From JBHENC01 sp046262295 (lineage in GTDB: Bacteria > Acidobacteriota > Blastocatellia > Pyrinomonadales > Pyrinomonadaceae), in assembly GCA_046262295.1 (NCBI GenBank), contig JBHENC010000011.1:71827-135826 (forward strand): a stretch of DNA of 64,000 bases, read 5' to 3'. The notes under the pieces were generated by a model. It did not search any database and had not been told where the DNA came from. It saw only the letters and a list, made by a program, of their open reading frames with translations. Shown here in pieces: positions 52,361 through 61,389 of the stretch (position 1 is the stretch's first letter; the number at the start of each line of letters is the position of its first letter). A program made the position numbers and the translations under genes.

Positions 52361-55300
52361 TCACTGTTCGATACTGCCGCAGATACTGTCATTACGAGTG
52401 ATCGCAGAGCTGAATCTGTCCTGATACTCTGCACTTGTGATAAAGGCGCAGACCATCCCCCGGTAGTTGTTTGCCACACGGTTGTTCAAGACGTTCAACC
52501 AGAAGTTAAAGCCGCCATCTTCCGGGTCACGCCTTAGATAACCGAAATACTGCATCGTCACAAATGCCTTGTTGTACTCTGCCGCTTGGAACGCACTGTT
52601 TTCCGCTACCTGCCGCACCACAACGGCTCGCCCGCTTGCTTGCAGTGTCGAAAGCAATGCCGCACGCTGCGACGTGAGATCAACCGCTCCATTTGTTTCG
52701 GTTCTAACAGTAGCAATCAATCCATCAATGAACGCATCAGGTGTCATGCTGGCCGGATACTTGGCGAGAAACTCCGCGCGCTGCACAAACAGATTGGCAA
52801 ACTGCTGCTTGCTGGCTTCCAGTTGGCTCGCCTCCGGGTTAATGCGTGCACGGTCGGGCAGAAATTGCGCATACGAAGGTCTTTGTCCATACGCCGCCTT
52901 GTACATCCGGTAGACGTAGTTGCCGGTTAGTTGAAACTCCTGCTCGATGAAGAAGGCTGCCGAGACGGAGACGCGCTTTGAGTTGAGGCACACCTGATCG
53001 GTCGGGCTGCACGAGGTGATCAAAGATGACCAGAAGGCGAGACCTCCGTCATCCGGCGCACGGTTAAGGAAATCCGCATATTGCTGATTAACAAAGGAGG
53101 AGGTGGCATCAATGGGATTCGTGGCTGGTTGTGCCGTATCATTGTCGGTAATAGTCAGAACCGCCGTGCTTTGACTGCCTAGCTCAGCTCCGACGGGGTT
53201 GGAGAGCGAAAGGTTCACGGTGCGGTTGCCATCCACCCGCGCATTATCTGTGACGAGCACGGTGAATGTCTTGCTCACTTCTCCGGCAGCAAAGCTAAGC
53301 GTCCCTGATGCTAAAGTGTAATCGCTGCGTTGATGTGCCGTACTATCGCTGGTCGCGTAATCCACCGAGGCTGGCGTTGACGCATCGACGATGCGTGTGA
53401 CTGTAATTGTGGCGCTGCCTGCATTCTCTGAGACCTGATAGCTGGAGTCACTAAACTGTACTAATTTAGGTACCTCAGCAATGACGATCTGCACCGAGGT
53501 GGAGGAAATGGCGCCATTGTAATTAGGGTTACCCGCAAACGATCCAACCACCGCATAAGTGCCTACATTGACCGGCACAGCGCTTGACCCATTATAGGTA
53601 AATGTAGGTGTACCAAGATTCTCGCTGTTCACACCAACAACTGCTCCGGTTGCGGGATGCGAATTACCGTCGTAGGTGTATGTACCGCCTGTGACGTTTA
53701 TCGTTGGGGTTGCCTTCAACACATTAAGCGAGACGCTCCTGGGTGTGGACTGATAATGTGTTGTATCTGTCGGCATAAAGGTTACGGAAAGCGTCTGACC
53801 CGGTCCGGCAGCGAGTTGTGTGCCATTTGGCGGCGTGTACACAAAGTTACCCGGCACATTGGCGGCGGCGTTAAGTTGTGCGTTGCCTAAAGCCGTGCCG
53901 TAAGTAATGTCAGGCGGATTACTCCATGTGATCGTAGGAGTACCCTTACTGATAACGAGTGTGCCGGTGGCGCTCCCCTGATAATTCGGATCATTGATAG
54001 TAGCCGACACGTCATACGAACCAACGTTGACTGGACTCGTGACAGGTTGATTATTTTGGCTATAACTTAATGTGACATTAAGACCAATAGGAGAAGTCAC
54101 AGGGGTGGCGCTCTTCGGATTACCGTCATAAGCTTGTGTAAGATTGCCCAAGGTGATCTGAGCCTGTCCCTTCAAGTTGGTGAGGCTGAACCGGGCGGAA
54201 GAAGCGCCGCTTGCCATCGCCGACACGGAGTACGGGCCGCCCGCTGTTCCATTGGCGGTGGCGCTTGCGCCAGCTTGACCACTGCTATTGATGCTTGTAT
54301 TGAACGACGTAGCTCCCCTGAAGGTCCCGCTCGCGCCACTCGCGGGAGCGGCGAAGGTAACGACGCCTCCTGTGATAGGCTCACTAAAGGCGCTGGTGAT
54401 CGTGACAATCAAGGGCGAAGCGAAAGCTGTGTTGATCGGAGAGCTCTGAGAGACGCCGCCGGTTGTCGCGATGGTGAAGCCTTGCGATTCAAACGAGCCG
54501 ACGTCGACTGCTCTGACACGGTTCACTCCGCGCTGATCTTGTATGGGAGCACCATTGCTTGTTCCTGCATCGATGGCCGGGCTGCCGGGTAGCAGTGCAT
54601 GTGTCTGCGTGGGCCCGCCGTAGTTGGCGAGTGCTGCGAGCAACGGGTTGATGGATGCGTTACTGGTACCCGCTTGATCTCCATTGACTCCATTGGTAAA
54701 GCCAGTGCTGCCGGTGCTATTGCCGACCAGGTTGTTTCCTTGCGAATTGTAAGTGCCGGACACGTCTGGCGCACCGGCATTTCCGTTACCGGCGATAATA
54801 GTATTTCTGACGGTCGTCGAGTTTCCGCCGGAGATTCCATTACCGTTATTATTGAAGGCCGAATTTCCAGTTACGGTGCAGTTTGTTAGCGTCAGTGTCG
54901 CTCCGCTAAGGATGCCGCCGCCCGCACCGCCGCCATTTCCACCGCCGTTAGTGTTGCCACCAGCGACATTGCCGCTGATTGTGCTGTTAGTCAGCGTAAG
55001 GATAAAGTTGTTAAGGATGCCGCCGCCGATGCCGCCATCGCCAGCAAAACCGCTACTGCCGGTCGTATTACTACTAATAGTGCTGCCCGTTATGACGAGC
55101 GTGCCGTTGTTTTCGATGCCGCCGCCGAAACCGCCTTGGCCGATGAAGCCGGAGCCTGAGCCGGTGTGGTTGTCGCTGACGGTGCTATTCACCAAAGTAG
55201 TAGTTCCGGAATAGATGAAGATTCCGCCGCCTCTACCAGCGGTGCTACCCTGCGTGGCATCGCCCGTGAGGTTCCCGTTGACAGTAACATTCGTCATGTT

Positions 55301-56173
55301 AAGCGTGCCTTGGCCGTAAATACCGCCGCCGTCGCCTCCGTTCCCGCCGCTTGCACCGGCGTTAATGCCGACCCCGCCGTTGCCGGTATGATTATTGACG
55401 ATAGCAACATTTGTAAGAGTCGCCGTCCCAATTGCGAAGAGGCCACCGCCACGACCACCTAAATGGCCGTAGCCGCCAGTGCCGCCGTTGCCAGTGCTGT
55501 TCCCGCTAATGACGCAGTTCGTCATCAGCAGCGTACCGGAGCTAGATATTCCGCCGCCAAAGCCGCCGTCGCCGCCAAAGGATGTAGTGCCGCCCGTTCC
55601 GGCACCACCGCTGCCAGTGGTGTTTCCGGTAATAACGACATCATTCAGTGTCAGCGCACCACTGGCGTTAATGCCGCCGCCGTTTGTGGCACTACCGCCG
55701 TTTGTGGCACCAGAAGTACCGTCTGGTGTCTTACCGTTCGTGAGAGTTAATCCGGAAATATTAACGCTCCGATTGTTGATGAAGAAGATGCGGAAATCAG
55801 GCGTGCCAGCCGCAGTGCTACGCTGGAGGGTCAAGAGGTTTGAACCAGGACCAGTGATGGTAACGTCGTCAACAATATCGGACAGCGCACTTAAGAGTGT
55901 GATTGTGTGCGCCCCTGGTCCTAGGTCAAAGTTGATAGTGTCGGCCCCGGGATTGAAATTGGCTTGAACAATAGCAAACTTCAATGAGCCGGGGCCACTA
56001 TCGTTGGTATTCGTTACTGTAATTGTTATTGGTGCGGCTGAAGCCGTCGGCTCGATCCAGCGCCCGAAGCAACTTGGTAGAGCGATTAAAGCAAGCACTA
56101 AACTTAAAATAACAGTAAGGCGAAGCCTTGTACTGATAAGGGCAGGTGTGAGCGTAGTCAGCGAGGGTGCCAT
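52361..56173 (-). CDS. Large surface adhesin: beta-helix, MBG, Calx-beta and DUF4214 domains
   Basis: 1270 residues. After a signal region (about 20-48), residues about 50-560 are a right-handed beta-helix with Gly/Asn-rich coils (LTLTNSTISGNVAGGNTNGG type turns). Then follow a Choice-of-anchor/Ig-like module (about 575-690), MBG-type modules (QITLGNLTQAYDGNPKSATP; ITYGTALGNAQLNAAA; YTYDGNSHPATGAVVG), a Calx-beta domain (about 950-1060; VSENAGSATITVTRIVD) and two DUF4214 units at the end (YADFLNRAPDDGGLAFW, YFGYLRRDPEDGGFNFWLNV). It is probably secreted or surface-displayed. AGGAG precedes the ATG. Confidence 0.88.
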   Translation of the reverse strand: MAPSLTTLTPALISTRLRLTVILSLVLALIALPSCFGRWIEPTASAAPITITVTNTNDSGPGSLKFAIVQANFNPGADTINFDLGPGAHTITLLSALSDIVDDVTITGPGSNLLTLQRSTAAGTPDFRIFFINNRSVNISGLTLTNGKTPDGTSGATNGGSATNGGGINASGALTLNDVVITGNTTGSGGAGTGGTTSFGGDGGFGGGISSSGTLLMTNCVISGNSTGNGGTGGYGHLGGRGGGLFAIGTATLTNVAIVNNHTGNGGVGINAGASGGNGGDGGGIYGQGTLNMTNVTVNGNLTGDATQGSTAGRGGGIFIYSGTTTLVNSTVSDNHTGSGSGFIGQGGFGGGIENNGTLVITGSTISSNTTGSSGFAGDGGIGGGILNNFILTLTNSTISGNVAGGNTNGGGNGGGAGGGILSGATLTLTNCTVTGNSAFNNNGNGISGGNSTTVRNTIIAGNGNAGAPDVSGTYNSQGNNLVGNSTGSTGFTNGVNGDQAGTSNASINPLLAALANYGGPTQTHALLPGSPAIDAGTSNGAPIQDQRGVNRVRAVDVGSFESQGFTIATTGGVSQSSPINTAFASPLIVTITSAFSEPITGGVVTFAAPASGASGTFRGATSFNTSINSSGQAGASATANGTAGGPYSVSAMASGASSARFSLTNLKGQAQITLGNLTQAYDGNPKSATPVTSPIGLNVTLSYSQNNQPVTSPVNVGSYDVSATINDPNYQGSATGTLVISKGTPTITWSNPPDITYGTALGNAQLNAAANVPGNFVYTPPNGTQLAAGPGQTLSVTFMPTDTTHYQSTPRSVSLNVLKATPTINVTGGTYTYDGNSHPATGAVVGVNSENLGTPTFTYNGSSAVPVNVGTYAVVGSFAGNPNYNGAISSTSVQIVIAEVPKLVQFSDSSYQVSENAGSATITVTRIVDASTPASVDYATSDSTAHQRSDYTLASGTLSFAAGEVSKTFTVLVTDNARVDGNRTVNLSLSNPVGAELGSQSTAVLTITDNDTAQPATNPIDATSSFVNQQYADFLNRAPDDGGLAFWSSLITSCSPTDQVCLNSKRVSVSAAFFIEQEFQLTGNYVYRMYKAAYGQRPSYAQFLPDRARINPEASQLEASKQQFANLFVQRAEFLAKYPASMTPDAFIDGLIATVRTETNGAVDLTSQRAALLSTLQASGRAVVVRQVAENSAFQAAEYNKAFVTMQYFGYLRRDPEDGGFNFWLNVLNNRVANNYRGMVCAFITSAEYQDRFSSAITRNDSICGSIEQ

Positions 56174-56495
56174 ATAAAGCTCTCCTAAAATTTTAGCGAG
56201 AATAATTCTTGAAATTTAAGACTCAGGGTCACAAAAATCGGGAGTTGAAACATCATATTGCTTGCTGCCGCGAGGCATAAGCAGCACGCTCAAGGACTGG
56301 AGAACCTCGCTGAGAAGTGCATGACAAATAATATGACAAAGCAGCTGAAAATAAAAGATACAAATTAGCGTTGAGTATACTTTGCTACTTAATACCGGCG
56401 AGTAGTAGTGAGATCGGTTGCTTATCTATGAACCGGTTTGAATCGCGTCGCATACCCCGATGGCGATTTCAACAGAGCGCAAGCGAACCGCCGGG
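56174..56495. other. Upstream region of the adhesin gene
   Basis: About 320 bases. The first 200 are AT-rich and hold the ribosome site and presumably the promoter of the adhesin. The part from about 56440 shades into the decaying gene remnants. No intact gene. Confidence 0.4.
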
Positions 56496-56675
56496 TCAAA
56501 TGCTTGCGATGCCCGCGATGTTAAGGTGCTCGGCCAACCAGAAGCGGCAGCAACCCAAGGCTTCAGCGTGGCGGGCGAGCGTAAGCGTCTCGCTGAAAGA
56601 ATCGTTGATCGTTCCGCCTTCCCTGACCGGCGCGAGGTCGAGAACCGATATGGGAATACGGCTTGTGCTTTCCAT
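56496..56675 (-). pseudogene. Truncated LLM-class flavin-dependent oxidoreductase (N-terminal remnant)
   Basis: 59 codons from ATG at 56675. STRIPISVLDLAPVREGG and TLARHAEALGCCRFWLAEH match the start of luciferase-like monooxygenases (usual form SVLDLAPVxEG... HAExxGYxRxWLAEHH). The reading ends at TGA 56498-56496 just after AGIASI, where a full enzyme would continue for about 270 residues. The usual WLAEHHN reads WLAEHLN. Confidence 0.8.
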
Positions 56676-56804
56676 AAACTCTTTCTTACAACCTTCGGAG
56701 AGAGAAAGTCGGCATCGCGCCCCTGCAAACTTTCATCACTTGTGCGGCGAAAATCATTCCGGGACGTGTCAACAAATAAACATTAATGATTCTCTCTCGT
56801 CCGT

Positions 56805-57058
56805 TCAGGAGAGCGCCCCTTTCCTCATCAGCTTATCGGGCGTAATCGGCAGATCGCGCACGCGGACGCCCGTCGCATGATAGACGGCGTTGGCAATAGC
56901 CGCCGCCGCGCACAGCACCGTGTTCCACCACCCAGAGCCTTTGGCAACGCAATCTGTAAATCGTAGTTTGCGCCGTTAACTTTTAGATTGATCGAAGCTT
57001 TGGCGGAGGGCGAAAGCGCGCCGCCTCCGACTGCTTCGCCGTTAGGTTCATTACTCAT
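56805..57058 (-). pseudogene. Deletion fusion of isoquinoline 1-oxidoreductase-like small and large subunits
   Basis: The ATG at 57058 (AAGGAGG upstream) encodes the start of a [2Fe-2S] small subunit (INLKVNGANYDLQI). The sequence then changes to another frame that encodes the C-terminal end of a molybdopterin large subunit (AAAIANAVYHATGVRVRDLP, ITPDKLMRKGALS) up to the stop at 56805. The intervening ends of both genes, a few kilobases in intact operons, are missing. The join lies near 56945. Confidence 0.78.
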
Positions 57059-57081
57059 GCGGCCTCCTTAGTCCGTTGCAA

Positions 57082-57330
57082 TTAGAGACCATAGTAGTTC
57101 ACATCTTTATAGCATTCTGCGGGCATCGGGTCGAAGTGGCGACAGTAGGATGGCAGTGTGAATGCTCTGACTCGGTTACTTGAATATCCAGTCTTATCTG
57201 TCTTTCTACTAAACGGAGTAAGAGTCAAATCCCATAAATGGCCGCTAGGCCGATATTCAAGTGAGAGCAAATGCTTCCTAAGCTGTTCCTTGGTAGCCGA
57301 CTTCGGATTTAAGGTTACTTCAGTGCTCAT
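57082..57330 (-). CDS. Hypothetical protein (82 aa), cassette-like
   Basis: 82 residues from the ATG at 57330 (MSTEVTLNPKSATKEQLRKH). It is charged in the N-terminal half and aromatic-rich at the end (SYCRHFDPMPAECYKDVNYY). No family is recognised. It starts 27 bases after the R' end of an attC site, as the first gene of the next cassette would. No attC follows it before the pseudogene at 57058, so the cassette end appears lost. Confidence 0.55.
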   Translation of the reverse strand: MSTEVTLNPKSATKEQLRKHLLSLEYRPSGHLWDLTLTPFSRKTDKTGYSSNRVRAFTLPSYCRHFDPMPAECYKDVNYYGL

Positions 57331-57356
57331 AAATGTATCTGAAGAATCAGATAGCA

Positions 57357-57461
57357 GTCGAACGCTGGACTTCAGCGGGACGCGCGATGGCACGAAACCT
57401 GAACGGAGGACGAATGATGAAAAGCACGCAATCGCGCCTCCGCTGCAAGGACTTGTTCGGC
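57357..57461 (-). mobile_element. attC-like recombination site 3
   Basis: 105 bases. On the minus strand GCCGAAC opens and GTTCGAC closes. Each has one change from consensus (RYYYAAC/GTTRRRY) but the changes are complementary. The arms CTT-G-CAGCGGA-GGCGCGAT and CTT-CAGCGGGACGCGCGAT pair with an unpaired G at the same place as in attC site 2. It follows the 119-aa membrane protein stop by 38 bases. Confidence 0.72.
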
Positions 57462-57499
57462 GCGCGGCGTAAATTGAAAACGGAGAGATATGTACATGG

Positions 57500-57859
57500 T
57501 CAATACAAATTCTTAATGATGAATGCAATGAGACTGCCCAGCCCGATCAGATACCCTCCCCAAGCACAAATCATCCCGCTGAAAATATACCTAAGTTGCT
57601 TAGGCGTTTGTCCGAACTTTCCTTTTAGCCTCACGTCAATCATCAATGAAACCAAAATTACTAAACAACCGAGAACCGAAATGCCAAAAGAACACAGACA
57701 CAAAACCACAGCTCCTTTCCACTCAGGCTGTGTGACGAACTTACCCAAAAAGGTGGCAAGAAGAACGATAGAACCGGTATCTAAGGTTATTAGATGTTTG
57801 TAAAGGTCGTAGGCAAGCTTTGGTGCTTCGGGTGAGAAGTCATGGCTTGAAGTGCTCAT
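57500..57859 (-). CDS. Small multi-helix membrane protein (119 aa), cassette-borne
   Basis: 119 residues from the ATG at 57859 (MSTSSHDFSPEAPKLAYDLY). There are three hydrophobic segments (about 27-40, GAVVLCLCSFGISVLGCLVI, and SGMICAWGGYLIGLGSLIAF). No family is recognised. AT-richer than the adjacent chromosomal genes. An attC-like site follows 38 bases after its stop, and a GTTCGGC boundary lies between its start and the kdsD stop, so it looks like an integron cassette. Confidence 0.65.
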   Translation of the reverse strand: MSTSSHDFSPEAPKLAYDLYKHLITLDTGSIVLLATFLGKFVTQPEWKGAVVLCLCSFGISVLGCLVILVSLMIDVRLKGKFGQTPKQLRYIFSGMICAWGGYLIGLGSLIAFIIKNLY

Positions 57860-57911
57860 TTTCAATTTACCTATATGAATAATGGGAAGCGACGCCGAAC
57901 GCGCGTTTATC

Positions 57912-58895
57912 TCACAATCCGCTCCGCACGATGTCGTGGAGGCGGATGAGGCCGACGCAGGTTTGGGTGTCGTCAACAACGGGCAGCACGGAGATTTGCG
58001 AGGGGCGGTCTTCCATTAAGCGTAGCGCGTCGTAGGCGAGCAGGTCTGGGCGGGCGACAATCGGGTTCGGCGTCATGATGGCGGCGCAGGTGAGATGTTC
58101 GAGTTCCGCGTGTTGGATGCGTTGAAGCGCGCGGCGCAGGTCGCCGTCGGTGATGACGCCTAATAGTTGTTTCGCTTCATCCACGACGCAGACCGCGCCG
58201 AGTCCGCCGCGACTGATGCACGCGATGACTTCAAGCCAAGGGGCATCTAACTTGACCGTCGGATTATTCGCGCCGCCGTGCATTAAGTCCGCGACTCTCA
58301 ATGTCAGACGCTTGCCGAGTTGTCCCGCCGGATGATTGACGGCGAACTTTTCCGGCGTCCAATTTTTAATCTCCATCAAAGTCATGGCAAGCGCGTCGCC
58401 GATGGCGAGCGCAACCGTTGTGCTGGTGGTCGGCGCTAAATTGAGCGGGCAGGCTTCTTTGTCAACCGAAGCGTCGAGGCGTGCGTCCGCGCCGCGCGCG
58501 AGCGTCGAATGCAGATCGCCGACAATGGCAATGACGGGCACACGGCGGCTTCTCAGAAACGGCAGCACTTCGAGCACCTCCATCGTTTCGCCGCTGTTGC
58601 TCAAAGCGATGGCGACATCATCGGGCGTGACGATGCCGAGTCCGCCGTGCAGCGCGTCAGAAGCATGCAGGTAAACGGCGGCGGTTCCGGTGCTGGTCAT
58701 CGTGGCGGCGATTTTCTGCGCGACGATGCCGGATTTGCCTGCACCGATGGTGACGACTTTGCCTGTGCAACTTATTAGCAGCTCGATGGCACGTTCGACT
58801 TCCGCCGCCTCAAGCCGTCCGGCGGTTTCCGTGATCGCGTCCGCTTCCATGCGCAGCAGCTCTGTGATGCGCGCAAAGCGCCGTGTGTTAGTCAT
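57912..58895 (-). CDS. kdsD: D-arabinose 5-phosphate isomerase (SIS + two CBS domains)
   Basis: 327 residues. The SIS domain (about 35-175) has VVTIGAGKSGIVAQKIAATM, STGTAAVYLHASDALHGGLG and ALSNSGETMEVLEVLP. Two CBS domains occupy about 205-327. This is the KdsD/GutQ architecture that converts ribulose 5-phosphate to arabinose 5-phosphate for KDO synthesis, consistent with lpxC in the same window. A conserved tail between SIS and CBS (FAVNHPAGQLGKRLTLRV) is present. Confidence 0.94.
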   Translation of the reverse strand: MTNTRRFARITELLRMEADAITETAGRLEAAEVERAIELLISCTGKVVTIGAGKSGIVAQKIAATMTSTGTAAVYLHASDALHGGLGIVTPDDVAIALSNSGETMEVLEVLPFLRSRRVPVIAIVGDLHSTLARGADARLDASVDKEACPLNLAPTTSTTVALAIGDALAMTLMEIKNWTPEKFAVNHPAGQLGKRLTLRVADLMHGGANNPTVKLDAPWLEVIACISRGGLGAVCVVDEAKQLLGVITDGDLRRALQRIQHAELEHLTCAAIMTPNPIVARPDLLAYDALRLMEDRPSQISVLPVVDDTQTCVGLIRLHDIVRSGL

Positions 58896-59034
58896 TGAAT
58901 TCGTGTTCGACTTTTCGGTACAAGGGATGCGTTTGATGCTTCGTGCGTGCTTTTCATGTTGGACAATGATACCGGCGTTCGATTATAGTTTCGGGTTTCT
59001 TAGGATAGTTTAGTATACGGAGCCGAAATTTTCG

Positions 59035-59658
59035 ATGCCGCCTTTCAATTTTCTCCCTAAAGAAGAGCAGTATTTCTCTCTTTTTTCGCAAATGACTTCG
59101 CACATACACGATGCGTCGCGCCTACTCGTGGAGATGCTCGGCAGCCAGAGCGGAGCGTTTGCCGAACACGCCCGCCGCATCAAAGACGTCGAACACGCCT
59201 GCGATCAATTAACGCACACGGTTTCCACGCAGCTTAACAAATCTTTTATCACGCCTTTCGACCGCGAGGACATCTTTATGTTGTCGGGCGCGCTCGACGA
59301 CATCGTTGATTTGATTGACGACGCGGCGCGCACGATGGTGATGTACGATGTGCGCGAAAGCACCGACCACGCGCATAGGTTTGCCAGCGTGATTCAGAAC
59401 ATGGCCGTGCAACTCCATGAAATCGTTTCAACGCTTGCCAAGCCCAACGGTATTAACCCGCGCCTCGTTGAAATTCACCGGCTCGAGAACGAAGGCGACG
59501 ATATTTACCACACGGCGATTGCCGAACTCTTCCACGACTCGAACGACGCGCTGACCGTCATCAAATGGAAAGATATTTACGAAAAGCTGGAAGCCGCCGT
59601 TGACCGCTGCGAAAACGTCGCCAACATCATCGAAAGCATGATTATCAAGAATGCCTGA
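59035..59658 (+). CDS. DUF47 (PhoU-like) family protein, phosphate transport accessory
   Basis: 207 residues, all helical, with the DUF47 motifs FFSQMTSHIHDASRLLVEML-like start, FITPFDREDIFMLSGALDDI and the metal-binding-like ENEGDDIYHTAI. Such proteins are encoded with Pit phosphate transporters and are presumed to regulate them. The Pit gene follows 86 bases later, separated by a heptamer hairpin. Confidence 0.92.
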   Translation: MPPFNFLPKEEQYFSLFSQMTSHIHDASRLLVEMLGSQSGAFAEHARRIKDVEHACDQLTHTVSTQLNKSFITPFDREDIFMLSGALDDIVDLIDDAARTMVMYDVRESTDHAHRFASVIQNMAVQLHEIVSTLAKPNGINPRLVEIHRLENEGDDIYHTAIAELFHDSNDALTVIKWKDIYEKLEAAVDRCENVANIIESMIIKNA

Positions 59659-59663
59659 AGACA

Positions 59664-59734
59664 GTTTATAGTTTTAAGTTTTCAGTTTTGAGCTAAATGC
59701 TCTTACTGAAAACCGTAAACTGAAAACTGAAAAC
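59664..59734. repeat. Heptamer-repeat hairpin (TTTTCAG type), copy 3
   Basis: Left units GTTTATA, GTTTTAA, GTTTTCA, GTTTTGA and right units TGAAAAC, CGTAAAC, TGAAAAC, TGAAAAC around a 15-base loop. It lies between the DUF47 and Pit genes that should be co-transcribed. Confidence 0.88.
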
Positions 59735-59743
59735 TGATTCACT

Positions 59744-60790
59744 ATGTCCGCCACACTTGCCTTCGTCGTTCTAATCATCGTCGTCGCGCTTTTTTTCGAT
59801 TACATCAACGGCTTCCACGACGCCGCCAATTCCATCGCGACCGTTGTTTCGACGCGCGTGCTCTCGCCCGGCCTCGCCGTGATCTGGGCGGCGTTCTTCA
59901 ATTTCATAGCTTTTGCCGTTTACGGAACGCGCGTTGCGAAAGCCATTGGCGACGGCATACACATGAATCTGATTGCACCCGATATGCGCCTCTACGTCTT
60001 GCTGGCGGCGTTGCTGGGCGCGATCACTTGGAATCTAATCACATGGTATCTGGGGCTTCCAACTTCTAGTTCACACTCGTTGATCGGCGGCTATGCCGGA
60101 GCAGGAATCGCAGCTTACGGAGGCATACGCGGATTACTCAACACTGAGGTGTGGTTCAGGACAATAAAGTTTATTGTGCTTTCGCCGCTCATCGGCCTTG
60201 TACTTGGCTTCGGATTGATGGTTGCAGTTTCGTGGATTTTCCGGCGCTGGACGGTGAGTCGCGTCGATAAAATTTTTCGACGCGGGCAGCTCTTTTCAGC
60301 CGCCGCTTTTTCCCTCGGGCACGGCGGCAATGACGCGCAGAAAACGATGGGCATCATCACGGCGGTGCTCGCTGCGGGCGGTATATTATCTTACGGGCCG
60401 AACGGCTCCATCCCCGCCATTCCGTTGTGGGTTGTTTTGATCGCGCACGCGGCCATTGCGCTCGGCACGCTTTCCGGCGGTTGGCGCATCGTGCATACGA
60501 TGGGATCGAAAATCACCAAGCTCAAGCCCGTCGGCGGCTTTTGCGCAGAAACCGGCGCGGCGCTGACGCTCGCTTACGCAACATTGACGGGCGTTGCCGT
60601 CTCCACAACACACACGATTACGGGCGCTATCGTCGGCGTCGGCTCGACGCGCCGGTTAAGCGCCGTCAAGTGGGGCGTTGCCGGACGCATCGTCTGGGCG
60701 TGGGTTATGACCATTCCCATCGCCGCCATATTCGCCGCCATTATCTTTCTCGTCATCAATCTCATACACCGCGCCACAGCAACTTTGTAA
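59744..60790 (+). CDS. pit: Low-affinity inorganic phosphate transporter (Pit family)
   Basis: 348 residues, about ten membrane helices. The two duplicated PiT signatures are present: DYINGFHDAANSIATVVST near the N-terminus and SLGHGGNDAQKTMGIITAVL in the second half. It imports metal-phosphate with protons or sodium. It is shorter than E. coli PitA (499), in line with many bacterial PiT proteins. The upstream DUF47 gene is its usual partner. Confidence 0.95.
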   Translation: MSATLAFVVLIIVVALFFDYINGFHDAANSIATVVSTRVLSPGLAVIWAAFFNFIAFAVYGTRVAKAIGDGIHMNLIAPDMRLYVLLAALLGAITWNLITWYLGLPTSSSHSLIGGYAGAGIAAYGGIRGLLNTEVWFRTIKFIVLSPLIGLVLGFGLMVAVSWIFRRWTVSRVDKIFRRGQLFSAAAFSLGHGGNDAQKTMGIITAVLAAGGILSYGPNGSIPAIPLWVVLIAHAAIALGTLSGGWRIVHTMGSKITKLKPVGGFCAETGAALTLAYATLTGVAVSTTHTITGAIVGVGSTRRLSAVKWGVAGRIVWAWVMTIPIAAIFAAIIFLVINLIHRATATL

Positions 60791-61028
60791 GCGCAAGTTT
60801 GGCAGAACACCCACACGCCGCTTGCCCGTTTCAACTTTCGTCTTGCTTTCCCGTCGCTCACGAAAGTTGTGACTAACTAACAACCTTCCCGACAAGAAGA
60901 TTGATGAGTTTGCCTGTATCATTCTCGGCGATTTAAGGTTGAGTTTTTTGTTCGGGCATGGCGAGTTGTAAATTTTAATTCGCACGCATACGGCATAGAT
61001 GAGTCAAACTTAGAAGGAGATGAAAATC

Positions 61029-61250
61029 ATGGCAGATCAATCGAACCAAGGCGGCTTTCCGCAGAAGCAAGACGGCGGCAAAGAGGTGTATTCAACCACC
61101 GGCGACGGCCATCCGCCGCGCCCCGGCGAGCCGGGAGGCCAAGACCCGAATTCGACGACGGGCGATGGACATCCGCCGCGTCCCGGCGAAAAGGGCACGC
61201 AGGAAGGCACTGCCGGGCAAGGTCTCGGTCAAGGCGGCGGTTCAAAGTAA
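61029..61250 (+). CDS. Small repeat-containing protein (73 aa)
   Basis: 73 residues from the ATG at 61029. AAGGAG lies 9 bases upstream and touches another ATG at 61020, which is thus disfavoured. It contains two copies of STTGDGHPPRPGE separated by 8 residues, in a Gly/Gln-rich, disordered chain with no signal peptide. No family recognised. Confidence 0.65.
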   Translation: MADQSNQGGFPQKQDGGKEVYSTTGDGHPPRPGEPGGQDPNSTTGDGHPPRPGEKGTQEGTAGQGLGQGGGSK

Positions 61251-61389
61251 ATTAACGGCACGGCATGGCTTGCCCAAGCCGTCAAATGTAAATTGCGCAC
61301 CGGACGCGCATAACGAAGTTTCAAATTAAAAGGGCGCGAGTTGGTATCCCGTAATGGATCGGCTCGCGTTCTTTCATTAACCTTGAGCG

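Noticed and set aside
54890..55700. Gly/Asn-rich repeats of the adhesin as a CRISPR array
   Set aside because: They are degenerate coding repeats of a beta-helix with no constant repeat sequence or spacer length.
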